Source of the DNA: Cristatella mucedo
Taxonomy: Eukaryota > Bryozoa > Phylactolaemata > Cristatellidae
NCBI GenBank assembly: GCA_009760855.2
Contig: WPIO01000037.1
Coordinates: 1,701,001-1,765,000 of the forward strand
Direction: 5' to 3'
Length of the DNA: 64,000 nt
Shown: one piece after another, positions 1 to 12,456 of the stretch
How the letters are laid out: the number at the start of each line of letters is the position of its first letter
Position numbering within the stretch: the stretch's first letter is position 1
Position numbers and translations under genes: made by a program
The notes under the pieces: generated by a model
What the model saw: the letters and a program-made list of their open reading frames with translations, nothing else
Told to the model about the DNA's origin: nothing
Databases searched by the model: none

Positions 1-44
1 TCCTCTGCAAGATTCGCTTGCTGAGGAGCTGGTTTTACGGGCAG

Positions 45-45
45 G

Positions 46-87
<42 letters not shown>

Positions 88-129
88 AACATTATATATA
101 GTTAAAATCATATATATATATATATATAA
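45..129. repeat. (TA)n microsatellite
   Basis: Long TA runs at 50-84 and 111-128 with a short interruption. Confidence 0.97.
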
Positions 130-459
130 GGAAAATTCTTTTGCTTAGCATGAGAACCTAAGGTTTGACTTAATGTTGCTTCCGGATTATGTGGGCCACA
201 TAATGACTGCAAGTTGACAGAAGTAGTTAGGGAAGCAAGGTATCCCTGGTATCCCTGTCAAAGCAAGCCTGAATTTTTGCTACATTGCATAGCTGAAAGT
301 AAGCAGACTCGACTTTGGAGCTGATGCAGTCGTCTAGTGAAACGTCACACGGGAACAACGTACCTAGATTTCGTGCAGATGCCGCAGGAGATTAATTGGC
401 CAATTTGAGATCTTGCGATCTCTGAGTCACGCTAGATTTGCCCAAAACTAGTAAGCTAC

Positions 460-2275
460 TTCTATTGTAATTCAATTTGAGGAAGTTTTCTGCCATCCAA
501 TTCGCATATCAGCAATACATGCAGCAAGGGAGCTGAGAGAGTTTGACGTGATAGAAGGCTGGGAGAGATCAAAGCATGGGTACAGTGGAATCGGCATAGA
601 GAGGGAAACCTTGATTGTGCTTGGCGAGTGCATCTTCGGGAGGAAGAGTGAGAATTCCGAAAAGAAGTGCACCAAGTGCAGATCCCTGGGCAGATCCCAG
701 CACGCGAGAATCTCCTCAGTTGATTGTTGCCAATTGACAAGTGCGATTGAGTCTCCCACTGAGATATGACATAAACTGCCCCAGTACCGTGCCAGTGATG
801 TCCAGGTAAGAGGAGAGGCACTTGAGAAGGACTTGGTGATCAAAGGTATCGCAAAAGCTGCCGAAACAAGCATAGGGACTACAAACGTCTTCGCAATGAC
901 GACTACGGAGAGATTTGCTCTAAAAATTAATTAATAATTACTCACATTAATTACTTGTTAATTACCTAATTAAAAATCTTACTGGTGCTTACTTGCTAGG
1001 CTTGACATTTTAATGTAAGAGTGGCTGATTTGCCACTGGTCGTTCTAAAGTCTTGTAAGAACGGTAGACAGGCGACTGTGTTCTGAAGTAGTTCTGAAGA
1101 AGTTGTGAAGTTGCTCAAGTTCGTCTGATCTATTGCTGCCTTCTTAATGAATGGCCAAACAAACGCCTTTTTAAAGGTGCAGTGTCAAAGCCTGAGGCTA
1201 AGACACATGTTAATCATCCATGGCAGCAGCAGAGTATATATGCATCGCAGAAGGAAAGCAGCGGATGTAGAGGGCTAGCAGTCTGCAGTCCTCTTCTTCT
1301 TCTTCGACTGTGAGATGGACTTCGAAATGAGGTCACTAGTGGTAGGCTTGCCTGCAGACATCGAAGGGCTGCACGGAAAAGAGGGAGAGAAGTCCTTTGG
1401 GAATGCTGTTGCGTTAGGGACAGGGTCTCGATCTTATTTACCTCGATTAAAGGGAATCTGTGGAAGCAATCTGCTAGATCGTCACATCAATCACTTGGTA
1501 AGGTGCTAGTCTGAGAGCCGCTAATGAGATTGTTGATGGCCGACGTCTGCCTTTTTGTATTGTGCATCTGTGATTCGACTAAGCTTTTATAGAAGCTGGG
1601 CTTGCCCCGTTGGTGGGGATGAATTGGTACGATCTACAATAGACCTTGTATGCTTGTCCGCAGACAGTTCAGTCCTGGTCTTTTGAAAGCTTTCTTAAAC
1701 TTGTGCTTGGTAGATCTAGCTAGTTTGTCTGTGGTACACCAAAGCCCATCTGGGTGAGGGCGTAAAATGTGCTTAATCAGAGAAGCAAACTCGTCAAAAA
1801 AAGTTGGCTAGCGTCGTGTTGTAACTTGGTACCAATGAGGACACATCGGAAGGAAATAGAGCAGCAGGGACATGGAAGATATTTTCGAATAGACAAAAAC
1901 AGCATCCGTGGTCTTACGGTTTTTCGATTCACAGACGATTCTAGATACTGAGGAGACCACAAACTGCAGTCTGAATGAGAGCATGGGGTCCGATGTGCAG
2001 GATTTGGTAATAATAAAAGATGGCTTAGAATCGTGGGAGAATATTTTATCGATTGCTTGTCTTATGTTGCGAGTGAGATCGTGCACGTGAGCGACAGAAG
2101 AAAGTGAGACAGTCAGTGCTATAATATCGGCACTTAAAGAGTCCGTTGAGTGGCAAAAATAAATGTCAAAATCCTCCATAGAGCGAAAGGGATCATTCCT
2201 TGCACGAAGAATCGTAATGAAATCCCCATTAAATCTGAAATAAAGGAAGACTGGGTACTTTAGGGGCGGCAATAT
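460..2275 (-). mobile_element. CR1/L2-like LINE copy 1, broken (endonuclease to reverse transcriptase)
   Basis: On the minus strand, 2275 to 1800 matches the endonuclease part of the 38.6-kb copy (DSLSADIIALTVSLSSVAHV). Near 1750 it carries LHPDGLW-like sequence. 890 to 460 matches the reverse transcriptase part (GDSIALV, CFDLSQPSITSNSLSSLAAC). Frames are interrupted throughout, so it is non-functional. It is one of four longer copies of the main LINE family in the window. Confidence 0.8.
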
Positions 2276-2279
2276 ATAT

Positions 2280-2920
2280 TGACTGCAACCATTGCACCTT
2301 GCTGTTGGAGAGATTTAAAATGAGATGTAGCATAGGTATAGGCCAGTACCCAGCTGTAGGATATTAATTAACCCACCTCTGATTAGCTGCTGGCGGTACA
2401 GGCCAGTACCCAGCAACGGTACACTAACCTGCCTTCGATTAGCTGTTGCTCATAAGTAGGAAAGAGACGAGCGGACCCGGTGGCAGGGGCAGAGCGATGG
2501 AAATAAGGAGGCGGGGCGACGGGCGCTGGAAGCCGAGAGGAGAATGCACGTCAGCTGGAGCCCACTTCGGTGTTTGCGTCGGTGCCTACGCGATAGTCGA
2601 AATAATGGAAAACCTGCTTCGAGGGGACTTCAAATGGTTTGAAATTGGGGAAGGAACAGACTTCAATTGTAACTCGTCCAAAGTTTTGGATTGATCTCGG
2701 GCTACGAAAGATAAAGGAGCCTGTCGGCGTGGCTTCGGTTATTGTCGAGCGGCTGATAGTCGATTTCAGCCAGACTGCCGTCCAAGCAAACAGGTCAGGT
2801 GCGTCGCAACGCAAGCCGTCACGTCGCGTTTCACAATAATTATGTGTTTGTTGCACACATGACCAACACGCTTTAAGATTGGCCGCCGTGGTTGTAGCAG
2901 GCCCGATTGCCAGTGAATTA
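2280..2920. other. No gene or known repeat seen
   Basis: It has a 25-bp imperfect duplication (ggccagtacccagc at 2341 and 2401). Otherwise it is unassigned. Confidence 0.4.
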
Positions 2921-2924
2921 AAAT

Positions 2925-3117
2925 ATAAAAACTACTAGTTGATTTGACAGCCTCTTTTGAATAGCGACAGAAGAGCCTTTACCGCTGTCACCACCGCTTT
3001 AGCAGCGATCTAGGATCGCCCGCCAAAGGATTCGAAACCACGACCTCGAGACCGATGTCGTAAAAAGCAATCGCTTCACTCTGGTGAGCCATCAAGGCTC
3101 ACCAGAGTGAAGCGATT
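2925..3117 (-). mobile_element. SINE-B, antisense, head forming a fold-back
   Basis: Read on the minus strand: a head with gctcaccagagtgaagcgat, B-box gtggtttcgaatcc, the ggcgatcctagatcgctgct body, and an end at gctgtcaaatcaactagtag. The first 22 bp of the head are mirrored by an inverted copy, giving a hairpin. Confidence 0.75.
3069..3117. repeat. Perfect 22-bp inverted repeat, 5-nt loop
   Basis: The arms are 3069-3090 and 3096-3117 with loop atcaa. One arm is the head of the antisense SINE-B, the other lies just outside it. Confidence 0.97.
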
Positions 3118-3759
3118 CGCAGTCGAGCGCTTGAAGGAGAGCGCACAGGACCGCTCGAGAGAGAGAGACCACTGGCTGGATACACACTGGGCACGCGTAC
3201 CGCAGCAGCTCCGCGCTCGCTCGCTACGAGTCGGCTTCCTGCGGGAGATTCGCAGTTCACGGACCCTGGCAGCAGCAGCAGCAGCCGATACTGGATAGGC
3301 ATTTGAACGGTAAAAGCGAAACCATAGTGGGCGTGCCCGACCGTATCTAATGGCAAGGTCAAGGTAAGAGTCAGCGAAGCCGCTCACTCAGCTGCTGCGG
3401 TGGGGCTGAAGCAAGTCTGCTCCTCCACCGCGAGAACAGGGCTCGCTATTGCGATCAAAAAGAAGGCGCCACTTAATTGCGATAGCTCAAAATATATTTC
3501 CAGAAACTGCGCTCTGTATTTATAACTACCGCGGCGACTTGCTGTAGGCGATCTGGCTCCAAAAGAAGACGTGATCTCTGCACGGATTTCTAGTTTTTAT
3601 TCGTCCCTGTCAAATTGTGAATGCGCTTATGCGTGAGTTCCCTGAATCTTTTACAGCCCAAATACAAGAGACGCATAGTAAAGTGTCTATTACTAGACGG
3701 AGTGAATAAGACGGATAATAGTAATAATAATACATTTGTATGGCTCCCTCAGAGAACCG

Positions 3760-3762
<3 letters not shown>

Positions 3763-3826
<64 letters not shown>
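3763..3826. repeat. (CT)n microsatellite
   Basis: About 32 CT units. The tail of an antisense LINE-like sequence (taataataataca) precedes it. Confidence 0.97.
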
Positions 3827-3827
<1 letters not shown>

Positions 3828-4484
3828 GGCATCTTACAGAGGCTGCATACAAAGAATAACCAAATATTTGATGGCAACATCCGCAAACAGCAGGCGAACC
3901 AAGCAGGAGGCAGGTGAGCAGGTACATGTAGACGAAGGACGAATCGCAAAGGATAGTATAATACTAGACAAATATAACGGAACAGACAGATAGAATGTTC
4001 GAGTCTAAAGTCTAATCTCTCTTCACGGCTCCTCTGTCCTCCTCAAGTACGACCGCGTTATCTTGAGTAAGGTAAACAGCTAGCAGAGGCTGTGTCAATT
4101 TGCTCTACAGACCTTTATCCTGGATTAACCTCTTTTACGGCATTCGAGAGGCTGCACTGTCTATCCGGACAAGCCCAAGCATTCCTTCTCGGTCTGGAGG
4201 GGCTCTGCTGAGCTCAGCTGCTCAGCTCCTGCTGCTGCTCTTGAGACACGAGCTGCCGGTCGACTTCTGCGGTCAAGCGGTTCATCGCAAGCACCCTCTT
4301 TTTCAGTACTGCTCGCCCGGCCATCAAAATGGCCGCTCGCTGGCGGCGACGCGAAGTATCGGTAGCCGCCCGCCTGACTTCCGTTGCACAAAGATAGCAA
4401 GGACGGCACTACGCGCTGGACTTTTTTTGGCAGCCTCACCGAAACCGAACTCTGCTTCGAGGCCTTGAGGTTTCATCGCACCAC

Positions 4485-5020
4485 TTCTCGCCGACCTGCA
4501 CTGGCTACCAGTCAAGTAAGGCATCGACTTCAAGGTTCTGTCACTCACTTTTAAGTCCCTTCATTTTTTGGCTCCAGCTTACCAATCAGATCTACTCCCC
4601 CACCAGGCTAAGCATCGTAACAGCCTCTTTTTGGAATCACACCGTTTACCTATACCTCGTAAGAAGCTTAAATCCTTTGGAGACCGTGCATTTAGTTCGT
4701 ATGCTCCCAAAGCCTGTAACTCACTTCCGACTGACGTCATGACATCCCCTGACTTGACGACATTAAAAAAAAACTAAAAACTCATCTATTTATCGCAGCA
4801 TTTAGTGCGTCCATGCGATTTTTCCTTTGTGTGTTTATGTGTGCTGACACTGTGCATGCTGCCACTTGCCATATTTGCATGCTGACCCTGTGCATGTCAT
4901 GCTACCTCTAGCCATTCGATCACGCTTCCTTTGCAGCAAATGTAAAGTGCCTAGAAAGATATTGAGTTCTCTGAGAGTGCTTTAACAAATGTATTATTAT
5001 TATTATTATTATTATTATCA
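4485..5020 (+). mobile_element. LINE 3' fragment with (ATT)n tail
   Basis: It contains LHWLPVK, FGDRAFSSYAPKACNSLPTD and the complete family 3' UTR, ending in ten ATT units (4990-5019). Confidence 0.88.
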
Positions 5021-5739
5021 TCATTTGAGGCAGACACAACGTCATTTTGCGGACATGCCGGCGAATTGCACGCGGCCAGCGGTCGGCTTAAAGACTCGCA
5101 AGTGCTTCCACGCCCCCACAGTCGGAGCCACTGTCCCCTGCCCCTTGCCCCTTGCCCCTTGCCCTTGCATGCAGTGAGCGTTGCGTGCGCGCCTGCGGCT
5201 TCTGCTGTTGGAATCAGCGTAGCGCCCTTACACTACCGTATGCCCCGCCTGCAGCAGCTGGTCGGGCAATTGACTCGGCGCAGGGTCCAGCCTTTGATGT
5301 AAGCATGTTGTCCGCCACAGCTGCACTCCCCATCTGCGGCGAGTCAGCCAGCTCGTGTTGACGTATACGTTGAGGGAATACAGATTGATTCTCGTTTTCC
5401 TCTCGCACGTAGGCGCTCGTGTCTCCGCGAGACTCCACTAGAGCAGTCGAAGCCGCCGCGGCCTCCGGAGCTGCCGCTGTTATACAACAGGGGCTATTAG
5501 ACCGGTCAGCTGGTAGTGACGAGTACGCAGTACTCGCTTCCGATCTCTCGCCCAGCTACTTCCGTATGCACTGAAACACCTACTAATCTGCCGTTCGAGC
5601 AGGTTGTTTCAGCCAATCCAGTCGCTATATAAAAGTCTGCCCCTAGAGAGCGAAGTACGACAGAACCTGACAGAGGGAGGCAGGCAGGCTCGATCCCTAC
5701 CATCAAGGCCGATTGTACAGCGGTGCCGATTCGGCCTGA

Positions 5740-5986
5740 GGACTCAAGCGGTGCATGCATGGCGCTCAAGCGGTGCACGCATGGCGCTCAAGCGGTGCAC
5801 GCATGGCGCTCAAGCGGTGCACGCATGGCGCTCAAGCGGTGCACGCATGGCGCTCAAGCGGTGCACGCATGGCGCTCAAGCGGTGCACGCATGGCGCTCA
5901 AGCGGTGCACGCAGAGCACTCAAGCGGTGCACGCATGGCGCTCAAGCGGTGCACGCATGGCACTCAAGCGGTGCACGCAGAGCACT
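5740..5986. repeat. 22-bp minisatellite, about 11 copies
   Basis: The unit is ggcgctcaagcggtgcacgc plus at. Variants with agcactcaag occur near the 3' end. All three plus frames are open through it because 66 bp (three units) return to frame. Confidence 0.97.
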
Positions 5987-6149
5987 CGTCTACTGGTTCA
6001 CTGTTAGACGGCAGCGGCTGTAGCTGCAGCAGCAGCAGTCACCGAGAGCGCACTGAAAGTCGCATACGATTTCAGTGCGCTATAAAGAAGCCCACGACAG
6101 TAATATCCGGAAGTTCTCGCAGCTTTCGAGAATTCCGTGGATAGATACC

Positions 6150-6330
6150 TTCTATGCAACTGAGTAGCTGATGGCCCCCTGTCATAAACCAGGAGGTAAG
6201 GCGCTCGCTCTTCACAACGCAGGTCGTGGGTTCGAATCCTGCATTGGGCAGTCGAGGATTGTCCACTGCAAGTGGTGAAGAAAGCCGTTACGACTCTTCT
6301 GCCGCCATACAATGAGGTTACTAAGTCAGC
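6150..6330 (+). mobile_element. SINE-B
   Basis: It contains ggaggtaaggcgctcgctct, B-box gtgggttcgaatcctgc, body cactgcaagtggtgaagaaa and end ctaagtcagctagcc then a T-run. Confidence 0.8.
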
Positions 6331-6929
6331 TAGCCTTTTTTGGCGTTAGAAAATGCACCGCCCAGCGTCGTCCAGAAGACATACCACCTAGCACCACGTA
6401 TGCATGCTCGCTGCCAAAGAACGCTTCCGTGCGTCGAGTGGATCGAGCGGCTGTTGCTGGATCCTCTGAGAATGCCTAGAATGAGTAAGATCCAATTTCC
6501 AATTCCACACTTGAAGCCAACCGACGCCGACCTACCGCCATCCACAGACCCGAACGAATTCCTTCGCCGCCGAGAGCACGCTTCAACACCAAGCGACGAC
6601 GGAGACCCCTCCCTTGAACTGCATCGTCGGGGACATTGCACTTTCAGTCTGTCACCTAGGCTCCAGTGGCTAACGGGCGCTGGCTGTAGCGATACGTTGC
6701 CGCGTCCGCACGCTGAACACCGAAGTTCGCCACCGAAGTGCAGCCCCTCCTTAATACAAATGGCACAATCGGCCGGCCCTGGCGGGTTCGAGGTTCAATG
6801 CCCTTAAAAAAGGTTTCCGCCCGCTCCCGTGAGAGTCAATTAATCGGCAACAAAGCCATACTCTAGCGAAGTTCGAACCAATGGCGGAAGCAGTGCGAAG
6901 CAGTGCATGCAGAATCATCTCATGCTATT

Positions 6930-6974
6930 GCGTGCGTGTGTGTGCGTGTGTGTGCGTGCGTGTGTGCGTGCGTG

Positions 6975-7014
<40 letters not shown>

Positions 7015-7057
7015 TGTGTGTGTGTGCATGCGTGCGTGTGTGTGCGTGTGTGCGTGC

Positions 7058-7092
<35 letters not shown>

Positions 7093-7093
7093 T
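6930..7093. repeat. (GT)n/(GCGT)n microsatellite
   Basis: Alternating GTGT and TGCG tetranucleotides over about 165 bp, purine-pyrimidine alternating throughout. Confidence 0.97.
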
Positions 7094-7596
7094 AGCGGCT
7101 CCTGATTATGCCTTTCACACAAGCACAGCAAGGATACCAGGTGCTTGCCGCACGACCGATTGATGCATGTAGAAACTAGCAGCTCGAAACGTCAACAACA
7201 AATCGTAGAAGCAGGCGGCCCCAGCTGCATGCGGATATGCACATTGAAAGCAGACTGCCGCAGCAATAGCCACTGCCCACGCTGCCGCCACTGAAACGGG
7301 TCCACAAACCTGGCGAGTACATCGAGCAGTATTCAAATCCAGCTACATAGATTGTCAGAAACACAAGGGCAGAGCAGCGCCACGAACTCGGCTGCTCTAT
7401 TCGAAGGTCATGGCCGTTCACTCACCACTTCACAGATTATCAATGTTTATTGATTATGATTATCAATTATCAATGATTATCAATTATTGTATGTGACGTC
7501 AAACAAAGCCTGAGAATGGGATGCATGCGGGTTCTCGTTGTGAGCGTAATACAGATACCTCTTGTAAGTTCTAGTTGCAGCCGTAAACTAAGGTCA

Positions 7597-7915
7597 ATAA
7601 TAATAATTATTACATGCATTTGATATAGCACCCTGAGCGAACTCATTCTCTTTCTAGGCGCTCTACATTTGCTGGAAAGGAAGCACGATCGAATGGCTAA
7701 TGGTAGCATGCTCAACGAACAAGCATAACATTGTTAGAGGCGACAGGCACAGGTTCAGCTTGCATGTTTGGTTAGTGGCAGCATGCACAGTATCAACGTG
7801 CATAAGCACATAAAGGACGAATCACAGAGACTCACTTAATGCGGCGATAAATAGATGCGTTTTTAGTTTCATTTTAAATGTGGACAAGTCAGGAGATGTG
7901 ACGCAATCGATGAAC
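7597..7915 (-). mobile_element. LINE 3' fragment, antisense
   Basis: Read on the minus strand it has the Phe/Lys-rich end of ORF2, the 3' UTR (ctgacac, gtgcatgctgccac) and the tail gcgcctagaaagag, ending in ATT units. Confidence 0.8.
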
Positions 7916-7989
7916 CTGCGTTTGAGAGAAAAACCACCTGGCCAGGGTGAGTGCGAAAATTCGCGAGTAGATGGCAGAGCGTTGCCATC

Positions 7990-8100
7990 TGCGTCATTCA
8001 CTTAAGTTCTTTCCAGCATATGTAAGGTGCCTAGTAAGAGATTTTCAGTTCTCTCAGGGTGCGATGCAAATGTCTTATTATGATTATTATTATTATTACG
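7990..8100 (+). mobile_element. LINE/SINE tail fragment with (ATT)n
   Basis: The sequence cagcatatgtaaggtgccta followed by agagatt, ttctctcagggtgc and ATT units is the family 3' end. It sits in opposite orientation to the neighbouring 7.6-7.9 kb copy. Confidence 0.75.
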
Positions 8101-8419
8101 CCGGCTACCAGTGATCCTAAATAAGGCAGCTACATAGAGCGAACGCGTTTGGGACCGTATAGCTAGCTCGCTGTTCCCATTAGACACATGCCGAAGATTT
8201 CTGCTACTTGGCTGCGGTGACTGTGGCGATGTAATGCATGCACTGATGAAAGCTAAAATGACGATACGATGGCTACACTATTGAGACCCAAAATTATGAC
8301 CTATTCGGCTCTTTCACTCACAATACGCCGCGCCAGAATAGAGATTAAATTCCCTTAGGACGCTCTACAAATGAATCCGTATTTATCCACAACTTGCAAC
8401 GCTCGCCGAGAATAGACTC

Positions 8420-9290
8420 TGCTGGCAGAAACCTAATCCAAGGCGAATTATTGCCCGACCCAGTTTCGATAGCTGCCGTTCGCGGGCGCTTTTGGCGATG
8501 CGCGCCGCCGGCCGCGAGGCATCTGCTTCCGAGGGAGTTCGGCGATTTTCTGGGCATCGCCTGGTCGCGCCAGGCATCGGCCCTTCACTGCACGCATCCG
8601 CGCTCGTGCGATTCAAGCGCCCGGCGAGACGTCGAGCTCGGGCAGATGGGAGGGCGAGGAGCAGCAGCCCAGCAGGTGGGCGCGCCCTGCCCCGCCCCCT
8701 TGTAGACCCTCAGAGGCCTCGCACTCTTACCTGCAGGCGGCCGACGGCAGGCGGCGGCGTCGGGAGGCGGTGCACATTCAGCAGTCGGAAGCCCTCATAT
8801 CAACTGCGAGCATTTCTTGGGATGCATCGTCGCGTGACCTGTACGCCTACGCTGGCGCTCGCGTGCGCGTGCGCGTTCGCGATGGATGCGCCTTCGCCCG
8901 CCGTTTCTCCTTCTCCACATCAAGTAAAGGAAGTTGGCGTTTTCGTTGAACGTTGGGCTGGCCGCTGCCGCCGCCGCAGCCGCCGCCGCAGCCGCCGCCG
9001 GACATCGAGGCCTCGTTTAGCTTTCGCCTAGCGTTGTTGCCACGCCTCTCTCGATGCAGAACCATTTAGCGGTGCGTGCGTGCAGTCCGTTAGCTTCTTC
9101 GCATCCTTCACGAAAACTATGAGCTCACATTGGTGCAGTCTTTAATAATGAATGCGACGCGAGACCGAGCACGCGACGCGGCAATGCGACGAGACTGTAA
9201 GCCGACGAGAGCGCTTCGACGCGCACGAGTCAAGGGTGAGCAAGGTCACGGGTAGAGCTCTCCTGCGCATGCCGATTGGGATAATCAAGC
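8420..9290. other. GC-rich, CpG-rich segment without a recognised gene
   Basis: CpG dinucleotides are frequent and a (GCCGCC)n run lies at 8963-9002. Open frames on both strands look like composition effects. It could be a CpG-island-like promoter for a gene outside the recognised set. Confidence 0.4.
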
Positions 9291-9569
9291 GGTAAAATGC
9301 CGTCTAGTCAGGGCCAGCAACTCTATTGTGTACACCGGTTTAGATTAATAAACGATGCGCACAAGCGCACGGCGGACTATTCACGCCAACCAAGCAAGTG
9401 CTGCAAGAAGCAGGTGCGTTATAAGCTTCCTTATAAATGTCTCAAAAATTGCTCTGAATTGAATATAGTACCGGCCTGCTAGACGTTCTGCTCTCCAGTT
9501 GCAACCTTCGTCTATTTTCAGGCCTTCGTCGTCGACGCCAGCCACTACAGAGCAACGCTGTCTCGCGCG

Positions 9570-9845
9570 AGCTGCATTGACGGAAATGCCGACGATGCCG
9601 TACCTTTTCTCGGAGAGAAAGACGATGCCGTGCCTTTTCTTGGAGAGAAGCTCTAGAGAAGGAGCGGAGCGACTAAAAGCGCTCCGCTCCTAGCAGTCAG
9701 CGCTCCTCTACTAGCAGTCAGCGCTTCGCTCCTAACGGTCTCGCTTCTAACAGCGGAGCGACTGAAGAAAGCGAAAGCGAAAGCGAAAGAAGAAAGCGAC
9801 TAAAGAGGAAATCGGCGCAGGAGCGACTGAAAGCGCTCCTCCTCC
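9570..9845. repeat. Local direct repeats rich in GCGCTCC and (GAAAGC)n
   Basis: A 29-31 bp duplication (gacgatgccgtaccttttct and gacgatgccgtgccttttct) is followed by repeated agcagtcagcgct and four GAAAGC units near 9770. No gene was recognised. Confidence 0.8.
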
Positions 9846-9849
9846 GCTC

Positions 9850-10745
9850 CTTCTAGCTGTCTCGCTGCATCGACAGAAAGACAGAGACGGCGCGGTGGAT
9901 GTCGTTGCCTGACAGCGATGGACGACGGCCTGAGCTCTAAAGCACTTCGTTCTAGCAATCTGCCAGCTGGCGGCTCGATTCAAACAAACGCGCGGCAGTA
10001 AATGAGAGCTGAAAATCTCTCCGCTATCCGGACGCTCCCCAGGTCGGAGCGCTATTTACTTGTCCTGGGCAAATTGTTGGTCGGATGAAGCTTTTCTTTC
10101 GCGGCTCGGCGATGCCGTAGCTGAGAGCGCCCGGGTACAAGTTAGCAAGTGCACGGCACTGGACGGCACCAAGACCGACTGCCAAGACTGACTCCGGCGG
10201 GCCGGTACACGGAGCGCTTCTCTCAGTAGGACCGGGGGATGGTGGTGTGTGGGCACTGCCCCCAGAGGGCGCTATTAATCGCGCGCTCAAAATCTGGCAT
10301 GCAGTACATGGGCCGACTCCTTAAATCACAACGGCGCACCATGCAAGCAGCTGCACTTACTACAGACGATTTCGACGCCTCAAGGAACTTCGAGTCTTAA
10401 ATAAGAGGCCGCGATAAAGCCCTCGCGTAGCTCACGCTGTTTTTTGTTTAACATTAGAGCACCCAGCCAACATGCGGGTGCTGTTATTCCATATGAAACT
10501 GCGCCGCGTCACTCAAAAGAAATTTTGCTACGGCACGTACACTGCTGACGCTTACAAAAATGACAATAGCCGTGAAATATTTGAGTTATTCGTCAGCATC
10601 ACTTTCATTGCTCTTTTCATAAATTCCAACCTTTTATGTCAATCTGTGCAGTCGGAAGTCAGCCTCGTGACCACGGAGTCTGACGAATTTCTCACCGTCA
10701 GACACGTACATTTACCACAGAGTTGTGTGAGTCTACGCGATACGT
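9850..10745. other. Unassigned intergenic DNA
   Basis: Only short frames without recognisable motifs. Confidence 0.4.
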
Positions 10746-10747
10746 TG

Positions 10748-11042
10748 CGCTGGTTTGGCCCAGTTGCTAAGGTGATCGCCCCGAAAAAGGTCTGGCCGAG
10801 GTCGTGAGCTATATTTTCATTTGTTCTTTGTGTGCTTATGCATGCTGACACTGTACATGCTGCCACTAATCATTTTGCACGTTGACCCTATGCATGTCAC
10901 CTCTAACCGTTTTGTGCTCGTTGACATTGAGCATGCTATCACTAACCATACGAGCATGCCTCCTTTACAGCATATGTGAAGTGCCTAGAAAAAAGGCAAA
11001 GTTATCTGAGGGCGCCAAATAGGTGCATTATTATTATTATTA
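10748..11042 (+). mobile_element. SINE-A head fused to long LINE 3' UTR
   Basis: The first 60 bp (gctggtttggcccag, then gaggtcgtgagct) are a SINE-A tRNA-like head. From about 10812 the sequence is the long LINE 3' UTR (ttgttctttgtgtgcttatg), not the usual short SINE tail, ending in ATT units. Confidence 0.7.
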
Positions 11043-11044
11043 AT

Positions 11045-12380
11045 TAAGTGAAGAAGTATGACATCTAGTCGGGAACTCAATCATTTTTCTCTGGATCTTT
11101 GATACTTGACTAAGCTCTGTCTAATCAACTTGTCTTAATTTGTGCTTTAGCAGTAATGGTCAGCATAATTTTACCATTTAATTAACATAGTAATTCTTGA
11201 GTAACTCGCAAGTTTTACTGTAAGATTTATTACACTACGGCTCTTCGAAGCTAATTCTAAATTGTAGCGTCATTAGGGCAGCGCATTTAAATTAACTCAG
11301 ACTACAGCTGTTCAATGTCAATTGGCCTCTGTATGCGTTTGCGTAGGTGAATGCCCATAGCTGAGCGAAAACTGTTGATGTCGACAGCCTAAATATTTCG
11401 CTTGTTAAATTGTAAGGCAGATAAAGCCTGATGCATTGGCCTCCTCTGCCGTTAGGATGTTTCTTTAATTTCAACTCGTTCTGACAACACAAGTTCTGAC
11501 TTTCAAAGTTTTCTGCAGATGGCCACCTCCACAGCTAGTCATTACGTATGAACCCTGCGGCGCAGGACTAGTGACGCAGGATCAGACCCGAGTGGCTGAT
11601 GGAAGATCTCATTGGGTACCCGAGATTAGTGTAACTCTTTGAAAGCAGTACTGCCGAAAATACCCGCTAAGCCCGAGATATGTGACTAATATGGCCGCCG
11701 GGTCGGTCTTTTTTCCGAAATTCCTCGAAATCAGACCGTGCGCCTTCATCCTTAAAGGAGCTTCGATGGCTCGCTGTTGCTACAGATATAAAGGCTCACA
11801 CTTTGAAATCAACGTGCACGCTCGCCCACGTTCTCTATTCTAAGATAGACTTCAAAATTCTGCTCAGGTGCTGGCTAGCCTCGCTCACTCGCTGCGCTAA
11901 GCAGAACGGGGAGGGGCTGACCACGATTTTGGGCGGCGGAACTTCTTCGCAGTCCGTCTTCTGGAGAACGCGTGAGCGAAATGCCGCGAAGTTTAGACGG
12001 TTCAAGGGGCGTTCTGAGCGTTGTATCGCGCTGCGTCATGCGACGAATGCGTCAGGCGAGCGTCGGAAAGCTCTATTTCTGTCAGTAGCGTCGCTAGCGG
12101 GTTGCAGCGGGTCGCAGTTTATCGTCGGACACCGTGCAACCCGACAGTCTGGCATTAGCCATGGCATGACACAGTCTAAGCTCTCGTAATCTTAGCAGTG
12201 AGCCAATGCTGACGTTTGCAGAAGGCCGGAAACTGGCTCTCCCGATAGCATGCGCAAGCACTGCTGCACCCTTCAAATTAGTCATTATTAGCAGCTACTA
12301 AATCCCCACGGCAATTCCTCCGGCGGGGTTAGTTTTCTGACCGTCGGTACACTGAAATCTTTCTTTGTGGCTAATATCGT
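11045..12380. other. Unassigned intergenic DNA
   Basis: The longest frame (11803-12189, +) shows no recognisable domain. Confidence 0.4.
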
Positions 12381-12383
12381 CGC

Positions 12384-12456
12384 CATCGGACGTCGGGCAT
12401 CGGACGTCGGGCATCGGACGTCGGGCATCGGACGTCGGGCATCGGACGTCGGGCAT
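12384..12456. repeat. 14-bp tandem repeat, 5 copies
   Basis: The unit is catcggacgtcggg, five perfect copies plus a trailing cat. Confidence 0.97.
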
